DNA from: DATKKK01 sp964354625
GTDB lineage: Archaea; Thermoproteota; Bathyarchaeia; Bathyarchaeales; Bathycorpusculaceae
Assembly (NCBI GenBank): GCA_964354625.1
Contig: CAYHAK010000011.1
Location: forward strand, 1 to 32,309
Length of the DNA: 32,309 bases
Direction of reading: 5' to 3'
Below the pieces are notes generated by a model, which ran no database searches, was not told the DNA's origin, and worked only from the letters and a program-made list of their open reading frames with translations. Positions 13,956 through 21,367 of this stretch are shown piece by piece (within the stretch, counting starts at the first letter, position 1; each line of letters opens with the position of its first letter). Both the position numbers and the translations under genes were made by a program.

Positions 13956-14894
13956 TTAGCAAGCGTTCTGAACGTGCCCCTCAATGAATTTGGCCACGTT
14001 GTCGATGCAGATGTCTGTGCATCTCTTCGCCGCCTCCACGGTGTGGAAGCCGACGTGAGGCGAAAGCACCACATTGTCTAGCCTGAAAAGCGGGTTGTCT
14101 TTGACAGGAGGCTCTTCAGCAAACACATCGAGTCCAGCAGAAGAGATCTTGCCCGACTTCAACGCCTCCGCCAGAGCCTTCTCGTCAATCACTTTGCCCT
14201 GTGACGTGTTCACCATAACCGCGTCCTGTTTCATGGCCTCTATCTCCTTTCGTCCAATCATTCCCTCGGTTTCAGGGGTTAATGTGACATGCAGACTAAC
14301 GACGTCGCTTTCCTTCAGCAGCGCAGACAGGTCCACGTAATTCAGGCCGATTTCCGCCGCCCTCTTGGCGTTAGGGTACTTGTCGTAGCCCAGCGTCCTC
14401 ATTCCGAAGGCCTTGCCCAACTCGGCAACCCGGCAGCCGATAGCACCCGTGCCGATCACACCCAGCGTCTTTCCGGCCAGCTCTCGGCCTCCGAAAGGCC
14501 GCCAGTCGAAAAGGCCATTCTTAACGTGCCTATCAGCCGCGGGCAACCTCCTGACTGCCGCAAGGAGCAACGCAAAAGCGTGCTCCGCTACAGCCTCTGA
14601 GGCATAGCCGGGCACGTGCGTGACCACGATTCCCCTTTCCCTTGCAGCCTCATGGTCAGCATAGTGACACGTCGTGGCCCATATCGAAATCAACTTGAGC
14701 CACTTGGCCGACTCGATGACGTCGCGAGTCAGATGGCTCCAGCCAACTATCACAACATCAGCCTCGCCTATCCGCTTCTTCAGCTCGTCAGCCGTCTCAG
14801 GCGGCTCCTCGAAAACCTTCAGGCTACCGAGCGCCTTAAGCCTTCTGACGTGCTCATCCATCAGGTAAACGTGGTCAACCACAACAGTGTTCAT
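13956..14894 (-). CDS. D-2-hydroxyacid dehydrogenase family protein with atypical active site
   Basis: The 312-aa protein has the phosphoglycerate-dehydrogenase-like fold. The NAD-binding loop is GVIGTGAIG (145-153), the family glutamate is at 260-261 (GLDVFAEEPP) and the catalytic histidine is H280 (LSPHVGF). The usual catalytic arginine in the NTxRG motif is replaced by glutamine, Q232 in NTSQGKVIDEKAL. Classical dehydrogenase activity is therefore doubtful, or the substrate differs. A minus-strand TATA (TTTTTTAAG near 14925) and GAGGCGATG precede ATG 14894. It leads the group that includes aconitase X, but a pathway link is unproven. Confidence 0.85.
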   Translation of the reverse strand: MNTVVVDHVYLMDEHVRRLKALGSLKVFEEPPETADELKKRIGEADVVIVGWSHLTRDVIESAKWLKLISIWATTCHYADHEAARERGIVVTHVPGYASEAVAEHAFALLLAAVRRLPAADRHVKNGLFDWRPFGGRELAGKTLGVIGTGAIGCRVAELGKAFGMRTLGYDKYPNAKRAAEIGLNYVDLSALLKESDVVSLHVTLTPETEGMIGRKEIEAMKQDAVMVNTSQGKVIDEKALAEALKSGKISSAGLDVFAEEPPVKDNPLFRLDNVVLSPHVGFHTVEAAKRCTDICIDNVAKFIEGHVQNAC

Positions 14895-14993
14895 CGCTCA
14901 TCGCCTCATAGAATACGTGGAGTTGCTTAAAAAATGTGCCAGCCGAGACTGCACTAATCAGGATTGACGTACAAAAATGAAATGGGGGAGTGT

Positions 14994-15325
14994 TTAGCGT
15001 GCCCTTGATCTTACTCTGGGCTCGATGAGTGTCCAAAGCCATCCTACGAATTCGCTGACGTTTTTTGTTTGTATGTAGATGTCGCCTAGGCCTGTGATCT
15101 GCGTGACTAGGCCCTCTCCCCCGAGTATTGTCTCTTTCAGGCCACCGAACTTCGTTACTTTATAGTTGCAGGTGTCGCTGAAGGCGACAAGGTGAAAGTT
15201 GTCCACGATCATTGTCTCGCGCGCGCTAAGAGGCTACCACTGCCTGTGACTTTAATCATGAACACGCCCTGGCCGAACAAACCCTTCGTGAAGCCTTCCC
15301 ACTTGACGTCCAAATCCACGTTCTC
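14994..15325 (-). pseudogene. Broken AIM24/TIGR00266-family gene
   Basis: Two pieces of one AIM24-family protein lie in order on the minus strand. Piece A (15325-15227) reads ENVDLDVKWEGFTKG to VFMIKVTGSGSLL, the middle of the fold. Piece B (15212-14994) reads MIVDNFHLVAFSDT through GGEGLVTQITGLGDIYIQTK to a stop. The ~100-residue N-terminal part is absent. The roughly 15-20 residues expected between A and B are replaced by a GC tract plus a few bases, which also shifts the frame. Another GC tract sits exactly at the upstream end of piece A. Function of intact members is poorly known. Piece B alone (72 aa) could still be translated. Confidence 0.7.
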
Positions 15326-15334
15326 CGCGCGCGC
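15218..15334. repeat. GC tracts at the break points of the AIM24 gene
   Basis: Two 9-bp tracts, 15218-15226 (followed by TA) and 15326-15334, flank piece A of the broken gene on both sides. Confidence 0.8.
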
Positions 15335-15387
15335 TGTGCGAAAACCGTTAATAACAACTTCGTTGCAACTGTGATTCGGCGGCTACC

Positions 15388-15591
15388 ATGAGCTTGTTCG
15401 GCTACGACCTGATAGGCCTCATCGGCCTCATAGTTCTAGGCCTAGTGATCGTACTCATCGTCCGCATAATCCTCGTCCTCATTCCCGCAGCAATCGTTGC
15501 GTTTCTCGTCTGGTTTTTCACTGGAAACACTTGGTGGGCTGGAATAGCGTTTCTGATCATTGCAGCCTTGTCGATCTTGAAGAAACTCTGA
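15388..15591 (+). CDS. Small two-span membrane protein, unknown
   Basis: A 67-aa, very hydrophobic protein with two membrane segments (~6-42, with a polar break at an Arg, and ~48-64), WFFTGNTWWAG between them and a KKL end. No family is recognised. A TATA-like GTTAATAAC at 15346-15354 precedes ATG 15388. It is transcribed away from the broken AIM24 gene. Confidence 0.75.
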   Translation: MSLFGYDLIGLIGLIVLGLVIVLIVRIILVLIPAAIVAFLVWFFTGNTWWAGIAFLIIAALSILKKL

Positions 15592-15658
15592 CACCAGCAG
15601 GCTTGTTTCAGAAGGAGAAGACAGAATTCCCCCGCTTTTCGCAACGAGTTTCATAAAC

Positions 15659-15667
15659 CTTTTATAT
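15659..15667 (+). promoter_or_regulatory. TATA box for the Lsm gene
   Basis: CTTTTATAT lies about 55 nt upstream of the Lsm start; AAGGTG at 15707-15712 is the ribosome site. Confidence 0.55.
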
Positions 15668-15717
15668 GCGATGGGTTTCTGGATATTAGGAACAGAACAC
15701 GGAGCCAAGGTGTTTTG

Positions 15718-15951
15718 ATGGAGCCAAGCAAGAAGCCTCTGAACGTGCTGATAAAACAGCTGAATGCCAACATTTCAGTAATGTTGAAAAATGGCTGCGA
15801 ATACAAGGGCAAGATGATAAAGTGCGACGGCCACATGAACATTCTCCTCGAAGGCGCAACCGAATGCAAAGACGAACAACTGATGACTAACTACGGCAAC
15901 GTCCTGTTGCGCGGAAACAACGTACTCTACATAGCGCTCGGACCAGGCTAG
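15718..15951 (+). CDS. Sm-like archaeal protein (Lsm)
   Basis: A 77-aa Lsm protein. Sm1 motif: VMLKNGCEYKGKMIKCDGHMN; Sm2 motif: VLLRGNNVLYIAL. It forms a ring that binds U-rich RNA and probably acts in RNA processing and turnover. ATG 15718 has AAGGTG 5 nt upstream. Its stop shares the palindrome CTAG (15948-15951) with the stop of the convergent RIO2 gene, so the two genes overlap by 4 nt at their ends. Confidence 0.94.
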   Translation: MEPSKKPLNVLIKQLNANISVMLKNGCEYKGKMIKCDGHMNILLEGATECKDEQLMTNYGNVLLRGNNVLYIALGPG

Positions 15952-16850
15952 AGAGCGAGAGTTCTGCAGCTTCCAATCACGTATTCTAATGCCTCTTTCA
16001 AACCAGCCTTCAGCATGTGCTTCCGGCTGAAGTAGTGCAAGACATTCTGGACATCGCGTTCCAACAGTTCCTGCGCGTTCGGGTGGTCAGTCGTGACGTA
16101 TTGTGGCCAATCTATGATCAAAACGTGCATGTCAGGCTTCAGAATGATGTTGTACTCGCTCAAGTCCCCGTGGATCACATGGGCCTTCAAATACAGTTTC
16201 CTAACGTTCCGCAGTATCTCCTTCAGAACCCTCTCTGGATGTGGAAACCCCTTCCAGTCTGTCAGCCTCCCCCCGTCAATCATGCTCATAACCACCACAT
16301 GGCGATTCTGACTTATCGGTTCCGGTGCAGCTATCCCGTAAGGCTGTATGAGTCTGAGAGCCTCGTACTCCTTTTCCGCCGCCAAACGTGACTGGTACAG
16401 CCAACTTATCGAATCAGCCGAATAGTCTCTTTTCCGTCTGGTTTGACGGAAGCTGATCCTGCCTAGTCTGTGGAACTTCACGGCTACACGCTCGCCTTCC
16501 GGGTTCAGAGCGCCAAAGACATCTGCCTCCTTGCCTACGCCCAAAGACTTGCCGAATGCCTCAAGCACACCAGCCTTAACGAGACCGTTGATCGCCAGAC
16601 AATCATAGCCTGCAAAGTTCAGCGTGTACCCAACGTAAGCGCCGCTCATACGATATATCAAGCCGAGTTTGTCAAGGCGGCTGAGCCTGAAATCCGTGTC
16701 CCGCGCCAAATCGAACTTGCTGAACTTCGCAATCTGTTCCTTCGACACGAACTCATGTTTGCTCATACCTGTCTCCATGACCTGCAGTACCCTTAGGTCA
16801 TCATTTTCCAAAGAGCGGAACACTTGAACCGCAACATCAGCTGAAGACAT
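15948..16850 (-). CDS. rio2: RIO2-type serine/threonine kinase
   Basis: About 300 aa: an N-terminal winged-helix domain (~1-85, RVLQVMETGMSKHEFVSKEQ) followed by the RIO kinase domain. The catalytic loop is HGDLSEYN and the metal loop is IIDWPQYV; the nucleotide loop is GVGKEADVFGAL. RIO2 acts in late 30S maturation. ATG 16850 is preferred over an upstream in-frame start because a minus-strand TATA (AACTTATTAG, 16876-16885) lies about 30 nt before it, suggesting a leaderless message. It lies 44 nt downstream of thiI on the same strand. Confidence 0.93.
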   Translation of the reverse strand: MSSADVAVQVFRSLENDDLRVLQVMETGMSKHEFVSKEQIAKFSKFDLARDTDFRLSRLDKLGLIYRMSGAYVGYTLNFAGYDCLAINGLVKAGVLEAFGKSLGVGKEADVFGALNPEGERVAVKFHRLGRISFRQTRRKRDYSADSISWLYQSRLAAEKEYEALRLIQPYGIAAPEPISQNRHVVVMSMIDGGRLTDWKGFPHPERVLKEILRNVRKLYLKAHVIHGDLSEYNIILKPDMHVLIIDWPQYVTTDHPNAQELLERDVQNVLHYFSRKHMLKAGLKEALEYVIGSCRTLAL

Positions 16851-16894
16851 GACAAAACACAGTAGGGAATCTCTGCTAATAAGTTTCGTCAAGG

Positions 16895-18049
16895 CTAGAC
16901 AGTAACGACTTCAGCGGCATTGACTGATTCCCAGGCCATGTCTTGCACGTCGAGCTTCGCTTCAGCCTCTTTCACAGCTTCAAGCAAGGCCTGAGTGGAC
17001 GGCTGGCTTGGCGCGGCAGTGCAGCCTTTCGCCTTGCCTATCGACGTTTCGAAGGTGCCGATTCTTCTCGCCAGCACCTCCGTCTCAATCTTGTCAAAAC
17101 CCAACAGTGGCCTATGCACTGGATAGCTTTTTGCCGCTTCGTTCAGGGCTCGCAAGTTGACGAGCGTCTGGCTGGCCTGTTCACCAATGGCCTCGCCTGT
17201 CACGATGCCCTCGGCCTTTTCTATGTCTGCAATGCGTTCGGCTATGCGGTACATCATGCGCTTGCACAGGAGACACGTGAACCTTCTTGGCGTTTTCTCC
17301 ATTATGGTTTGCAGGTTCTTGCCATGCGGCACAACATAGACGTTCCGCGGGTAGCCTATTGACCACTCGAAAAGCTTCCTAGCCGTTTCCAAGGCCTTCT
17401 CAGTCGTGGTCTCGTCCGTCAAAGGTGTATTATCTAGATAGACGGGCGTGACGGTGCAGCCTCGTTTCATGGCCAGCCACAACGCCACAGGCGAATCGAT
17501 CCCTCCGCTCAGCAGGCCCACAACCTTGGCTTGTGCGCCGACTGGAAAACCACCTGCACCCTGCAACGTCTCCGCAAAAACGTAAGCCTCAGTCTCCCGA
17601 ACCTCAACGTTGACCGTGAACTGCGGATTCGTCAAGTCAACACATAGCTTCTTCTTCTCAAGCTTTGAGAGGATTTGCTCTCCCACGTGTCTGCACACGT
17701 CGAGGCTGGAATAGGCGTGCTCCCCAACCCTGTGGCAGCGGACCGCAAAACTGCTTCCGCGCGCAACTGCTTCCGACGCCGTTGCAACAGCAGCCTTCGC
17801 GATTTCGCCCATGTCCGACGTGGTGCTTGCTGCAGGCGAAACGGAGGATATCCCGAAAACCCTGGTCAGCCTCTCAGCGACCTCCAAGGCGTTGCCTGAC
17901 TTTACGTAGATTCTTCCGCGTTTTCGCGCGAGCTTATCGTAGGCCACGCCGTGATGCTTTAACGCATCGTATACGTTCGCCGAGACAAGCTTCTCATAAG
18001 CACGGCGTGTCCACTCAGCTTTGATGCCTATTTCGCCGCTGAAACGCAC
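16895..18049 (-). CDS. thiI: tRNA 4-thiouridine synthetase ThiI (without rhodanese domain)
   Basis: The 384-aa enzyme has an N-terminal ferredoxin-like/THUMP region (~1-165), then the PP-loop ATP pyrophosphatase domain beginning VVGLLSGGIDSPVA. It adenylates U8 of tRNA for thiolation. A CxxC pair (FTCLLCKRMM) and another cysteine (KAKGCTAAP) are present; the C-terminal rhodanese domain of E. coli ThiI is absent, as in many archaea. The start is GTG 18049 (the first ATG is much later). A 7-bp GC run at 17758-17764 is one of the few inside a real gene. Confidence 0.93.
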   Translation of the reverse strand: MRFSGEIGIKAEWTRRAYEKLVSANVYDALKHHGVAYDKLARKRGRIYVKSGNALEVAERLTRVFGISSVSPAASTTSDMGEIAKAAVATASEAVARGSSFAVRCHRVGEHAYSSLDVCRHVGEQILSKLEKKKLCVDLTNPQFTVNVEVRETEAYVFAETLQGAGGFPVGAQAKVVGLLSGGIDSPVALWLAMKRGCTVTPVYLDNTPLTDETTTEKALETARKLFEWSIGYPRNVYVVPHGKNLQTIMEKTPRRFTCLLCKRMMYRIAERIADIEKAEGIVTGEAIGEQASQTLVNLRALNEAAKSYPVHRPLLGFDKIETEVLARRIGTFETSIGKAKGCTAAPSQPSTQALLEAVKEAEAKLDVQDMAWESVNAAEVVTV

Positions 18050-18252
18050 GATTACGGTGTCAAGTTTCGTTGCTTAGCCCTGCCTTGGATTACGAGCACA
18101 TTAAAGGGAACAGCCCAAGAGATTTAACAATTATGATTGACCGTTGCCTTACGTCGTTCCTGCTGGTCTATGCGAAGGGTCCATTAACAATCGAGACAAA
18201 GGCAGCGACAAACGGATAGACTGGTAGATCGAATCTGGACATTGAGCGACTG
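18050..18252. other. Gap between thiI and the zinc-ribbon gene
   Basis: Contains only a 28-codon plus-strand frame (from an ATG near 18133, after the AT-rich GATTTAACAATT). I do not see homology or a clear ribosome site, so I leave it uncalled. Confidence 0.3.
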
Positions 18253-18480
18253 CTAGTTGTTGGTGTTGTTGAATCCTACTAGGTTGATTTTGCTGCCACA
18301 TCTGTTGCATTGCAGGACGACTCGTTCTAAGCAGTCTCTGTTGGCTATGGGCTGCAGAACAGTGTAAACGTCCTCCGAAGTGTCGTCAGGAGACATCTCA
18401 ACCCCACACTTAGGGCACTTAACGTTCCCTTTTCCCTTTATCTTAGTCAGGTCAATCGTGTAGGGCTTGTTTCTCTCCAT
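18253..18480 (-). CDS. Small zinc-ribbon protein
   Basis: A 75-aa protein with two CxxC knuckles, VKCPKCGVEMSPDD and LQCNRCGSKINLVGF, about 35 residues apart. This is typical of archaeal zinc-ribbon proteins of unknown function. ATG 18480 (MERNKPYTIDL) is chosen; a GTG at 18495 would add MKEWE. Confidence 0.75.
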   Translation of the reverse strand: MERNKPYTIDLTKIKGKGNVKCPKCGVEMSPDDTSEDVYTVLQPIANRDCLERVVLQCNRCGSKINLVGFNNTNN

Positions 18481-18495
18481 TTCCCATTCCTTCAC

Positions 18496-18758
18496 ATTCA
18501 GGCTTCATGTTGCTGGGAGAGAGAAGGCGAGGCTCAAAACCGCGTCGTCAGCGTGGCTTCACGCCGCAGAGCTGCTTCGGGCACTCTATTCTTTCTCTGG
18601 GCGAGACAAACTGCTGTCCTCATCTGAAGGCATGACATATGTCATACTTAAGTTTTGGCCAGCGCTCAACGAGCTCTCTTCATGGATTCTGCAGAATGCT
18701 GAAATGAACGCTTGGGCATGAATAAGTTTAATACGGTGAGGCGCAATATGCTGTGTGT
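18496..18758. other. Gap with a promoter for the CxxC protein
   Basis: No convincing gene is seen; an 84-codon frame here lacks protein character. A TATA-like TTTAATACGG lies at 18727-18736, which would start transcription near 18755, just before the hairpin. Confidence 0.4.
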
Positions 18759-18778
18759 GCAAAAACGCCGGTTTTTGC
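18759..18778 (+). promoter_or_regulatory. Perfect hairpin in the 5' leader
   Basis: GCAAAAAC (18759-18766) and GTTTTTGC (18771-18778) form an 8-bp stem with loop GCCG. It falls close to the predicted transcript start and about 30 nt before the ATG of the CxxC protein; the ribosome site AGGAG (18791-18795) is outside the stem. Confidence 0.6.
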
Positions 18779-18806
18779 GCTAAATGGTATAGGAGTTGAG
18801 TAAGAA

Positions 18807-18944
18807 ATGGCTAGTAGAGAGATGCACAAGGCAGTTTGCGCTGAATGCGGAAAAGAATGCGATGTTCCTTTCAAGCCTGATGGAAGTAGACCCGTATACT
18901 GCCGAGAATGTTATTCTAAACGCAGAACTCAAAGGAGATATTAG
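18807..18944 (+). CDS. 45-aa CxxC...CxxC zinc-finger protein
   Basis: MASREMHKAVCAECGKECDV begins the protein; the second knuckle is YCRECYSKRR, so there are two CxxC pairs ~18 residues apart with an F-K-P-D-G turn between them. This is the small CxxC-x17-CxxC type common in archaea and some bacteria, presumably nucleic-acid or ribosome associated (inference). A basic tail follows. AGGAG lies 11 nt upstream and a T-rich terminator follows. Confidence 0.85.
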   Translation: MASREMHKAVCAECGKECDVPFKPDGSRPVYCRECYSKRRTQRRY

Positions 18945-18980
18945 GCTCACAAGCTAACATATATCCTTAGTTCACAATCC

Positions 18981-18995
18981 TTTTTTTGTTTTTTC
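18981..18995 (+). terminator. T-run terminator after the CxxC gene
   Basis: Seven T, then GTT and further T, beginning 36 nt after the stop. This is the usual archaeal intrinsic termination signal and needs no hairpin. Confidence 0.6.
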
Positions 18996-19083
18996 TTCAA
19001 TCTTTTGATACACTTTACCGCTAATGATAAAAGGCAGAAGCATGCTCTATACGTTCATTGCATGTGAGGTCAAGAGCAAGATA

Positions 19084-19227
19084 ATGCCTACAGATCCAGT
19101 TTGTGGCGTGGTTCTGGACGAAAACACAACAAAGTTCAAGATCACTTACGAAGGTGACACCTACTACTTCTGTTGTCTGAAGTGCAAGAAGAGGTTTAAG
19201 CGGAATCCTGTGAAATTCGTCAAGTAA
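19084..19227 (+). CDS. YHS-domain protein
   Basis: A 47-aa protein. MPTDPVCGVVLDENTTKFKI is followed by YEGDTYYFCCLKCKKRFKRN, the YHS pattern (D-P-V-C-G ... Y-Y-F-C-x2-C), a small metal-binding module often found with metal transporters or monooxygenases. ATG 19084 matches the usual start of stand-alone members; an in-frame ATG at 19024 would add 20 residues. No metal transporter is adjacent. Confidence 0.8.
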   Translation: MPTDPVCGVVLDENTTKFKITYEGDTYYFCCLKCKKRFKRNPVKFVK

Positions 19228-19341
19228 GCTGTGTCCTCGTTGCGGTTCAAAGCCTAGAACCCAGTTCCTATCAGTCGATGGACTCTGCAGCTTCGACAGT
19301 GTTTATTACCCTGTGTCTGTTTAACTTTTCTTCTAGTTGTG

Positions 19342-19349
19342 CTTATAAG
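19342..19349 (+). promoter_or_regulatory. TATA box for alba
   Basis: CTTATAAG lies about 100 nt upstream of the alba ATG, implying a leader of roughly 70 nt. Confidence 0.5.
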
Positions 19350-19443
19350 GGAGTCTGCGGACTGCTTAGCAGTGACGTTCTGTCGTTGACAGATGCGCAG
19401 ACACAGCAACGTTACAAAGACAAAAAAAAGGAGTGAAAAAAGA

Positions 19444-19731
19444 ATGACAGAAAGATCAAACGTTGTTTTCATTGGAAGCAAACCACCGATGAACTACGTC
19501 CTAGCCGTCATCACGGCCTTCTCGTCAGGCACCGCCAAAGAAATAACACTGAAAGCACGAGGACAAGCAATCACCACCGCAGTAGACGTGGCCGAAATAA
19601 CACGAAGCCGCTTCCTCAAGGACCTGACCGTCAACAAGATATCCATTGGAACAGAAGAGATGCCACCAAGAGAAGGCGAAAACAGGTCGCGAATGGTTTC
19701 AATAATGGAAATAACGCTCGGCAAAAAGTAG
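19444..19731 (+). CDS. albA: Alba DNA/RNA-binding chromatin protein
   Basis: A 95-aa protein with the Alba fold: NVVFIGSKPPMNYVLAVITA, then EITLKARGQAITTAVDVAEI and IGTEEMPPREGENRSRMVSI. Alba dimers coat DNA and bind RNA, and are regulated by lysine modification in some archaea; here the usual position of that lysine reads GSKPP. ATG 19444 has GGAGTGA upstream; starts further upstream would add a Lys/Arg-rich leader not usual for the family. Confidence 0.94.
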   Translation: MTERSNVVFIGSKPPMNYVLAVITAFSSGTAKEITLKARGQAITTAVDVAEITRSRFLKDLTVNKISIGTEEMPPREGENRSRMVSIMEITLGKK

Positions 19732-19789
19732 ACAAAAAAAACACAGAACAGAACAACGCAAACAAAGCATATCGGCTAACGCCACACCC

Positions 19790-19804
19790 TTTTTCATTTT
19801 TTCT
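19790..19804 (+). terminator. T-rich terminator after alba
   Basis: A pyrimidine-rich run with two T blocks (TTTTT and TTTTTT) about 60 nt after the alba stop. A 7-bp GC tract follows at 19813-19819. Confidence 0.5.
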
Positions 19805-19812
19805 TCCAAGAC

Positions 19813-19819
19813 CGCGCGC
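19813..19819. repeat. Short alternating GC tract
   Basis: CGCGCGC, 7 bp, in the alba-pyrH gap. Confidence 0.5.
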
Positions 19820-19929
19820 ACCCAGCATCCGCAAAGCAAGAGCAAAGAAGCGCAGCAAGGTCTGACCGAATTCCTGCAAAGTGTTTTAGCTCAAGCCTGT
19901 TGTATAGTATGCGCTGAAAGGTGCAATGA

Positions 19930-20604
19930 ATGCGGATCGTCATAAGGATAGGAGGCTCAGTAGTGGCCTCGCCTGTCAATTCGGCTCTGATCAGCAAGTA
20001 CACACTCTTGCTGGAACAACTCAAAAAGCAAGGACACGATGTTGCAGTCGTTGTTGGCGGTGGCACTTATGCACGAGAGCTCATCAAGGCAGCGGAGGAC
20101 GTGGGCCTCGATGAGAAGGCTCAAGACGAAATCGCAATATCCATATCAAGAATCTTTGCCCAGCTTTTCCTGAGGAAACTAGGAACCGTAGGCTGCGTGA
20201 ATGTCCCACTTACCGTTGAAGAAGCTGCAAGTTGTTTGCAGCAGGACAAAGTAGCCGTTATGGGAGGCCTGAAGCCGGGCATGACCACCGACACAGTTGC
20301 GGCGCTATTGGCTGAGGAAACCAAAGCCGACCTGCTGATCAAGGCCACTGATCAGGATGGCGTCTACGACAAAGACCCGAGAAAATATGCGGATGCCGTC
20401 AAGCTTGACCATCTGACCTTCGAGGATTTGCCCAGCGTGCTTTCGCAAGACAAACACAAGGCCGGAATACATCAGATCATCGACCCAGAGGCAGCCAAGA
20501 TCCTGAGACGTTCAAAGATCAAGATGGTAGCCGTGAGCGGATTCAAACCTGAAAACCTTCTTGCAGCCGTTAGAGGCGAACGGGTTGGCACGTTGATTGA
20601 TTAG
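19930..20604 (+). CDS. pyrH: UMP kinase
   Basis: The 224-aa amino-acid-kinase-fold enzyme phosphorylates UMP to UDP. Hallmarks are RIVIRIGGSVVASP at the N-terminus, VAVVVGGGTYARELI and LLIKATDQDGVYDKDPRKY. Length and the short N-terminus match archaeal UMP kinases. AGGTG lies 8 nt before ATG 19930. Transcribed alone, followed by a GC tract and the ABC transporter genes. Confidence 0.93.
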   Translation: MRIVIRIGGSVVASPVNSALISKYTLLLEQLKKQGHDVAVVVGGGTYARELIKAAEDVGLDEKAQDEIAISISRIFAQLFLRKLGTVGCVNVPLTVEEAASCLQQDKVAVMGGLKPGMTTDTVAALLAEETKADLLIKATDQDGVYDKDPRKYADAVKLDHLTFEDLPSVLSQDKHKAGIHQIIDPEAAKILRRSKIKMVAVSGFKPENLLAAVRGERVGTLID

Positions 20605-20639
20605 GCGAAGCCTCTTTTTCCAACATAAAGCTTAAGTAT

Positions 20640-20649
20640 CGCGCGCGCG
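20640..20649. repeat. Alternating GC tract before the ABC transporter
   Basis: A 10-bp tract, followed at once by TGTGCGCGAAC, between a TATA-like CTTAAGTA (around 20631-20638) and the transporter start. It would lie in the core promoter or leader. Confidence 0.75.
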
Positions 20650-20682
20650 TGTGCGCGAACGAATAAGGATGCGTGATCCTTT

Positions 20683-21366
20683 TTGGCAAAAATCGTTGAG
20701 GCCGTTAATCTGAAGAAGACCTACATGCTTGGCAAAGTCCCAGTCGATGCCCTGCGCGGCGTCAGTCTAGAAGTCGAGAGCGGAGACTTTGTCTCCATTC
20801 TAGGGCCTTCAGGAAGCGGGAAATCCACACTCCTAAACATGATCGGAGCACTCGACAAGCCATCAGGCGGGAAAATGCTGATTGAAGACATCGACATTTC
20901 CACCCTGAACGACAACCAACTGGCAGATCTCAGACGCAAAATCGGGTTTGTGTTCCAGTTCTTCAACCTGATACCGAGGTTTACAGCGAGACAGAACGTC
21001 GAGTTGTCTATGTCGATAGCTGGCATGGGTAGCGCTGAGAGAAGAAAGCGGGCCGAGGACCTTCTGGAATTGGTGGGTTTGAAAGATCGGATGAACCACA
21101 AGCCGGCGGAATTGAGCGGCGGCGAACAGCAAAGGGTGGCCATTGCGAGGGCTTTGGCAAACGCCTCTCGATTTCTCTTGATGGACGAGCCGACGGGAAA
21201 CATAGATTCAAAGACAGCTGGCGAGATTATGGGTTTGGTCAAGAGACTCAATGAGGAGAGAAATGTAACCATTATAATGGTGACTCACGACCAGCGTTTG
21301 GCTGGAGAATCGAAGAGGATCATCCGCATGTTTGACGGGGAAGTAGTCGAGGAGGTTGTAAACTGA
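20683..21366 (+). CDS. ABC transporter ATP-binding protein (MacB/LolD type)
   Basis: A 227-aa ATPase with Walker A GPSGSGKST, Q-loop FVFQFFNLIP, signature LSGGEQQRVAIARAL, Walker B FLLMDEPTGNID and the switch histidine in MVTHD. It pairs with the adjacent FtsX/MacB permease, which begins one base after its stop. Such pairs export peptides, lipoproteins or drugs, or act as mechanotransducers; the substrate is unknown. The start is TTG 20683. Confidence 0.93.
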   Translation: MAKIVEAVNLKKTYMLGKVPVDALRGVSLEVESGDFVSILGPSGSGKSTLLNMIGALDKPSGGKMLIEDIDISTLNDNQLADLRRKIGFVFQFFNLIPRFTARQNVELSMSIAGMGSAERRKRAEDLLELVGLKDRMNHKPAELSGGEQQRVAIARALANASRFLLMDEPTGNIDSKTAGEIMGLVKRLNEERNVTIIMVTHDQRLAGESKRIIRMFDGEVVEEVVN

Positions 21367-21367
21367 G

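Noticed and set aside
20721..21272. A 183-codon minus-strand frame inside the ABC ATPase gene
   Set aside because: Antisense of conserved ABC motifs.
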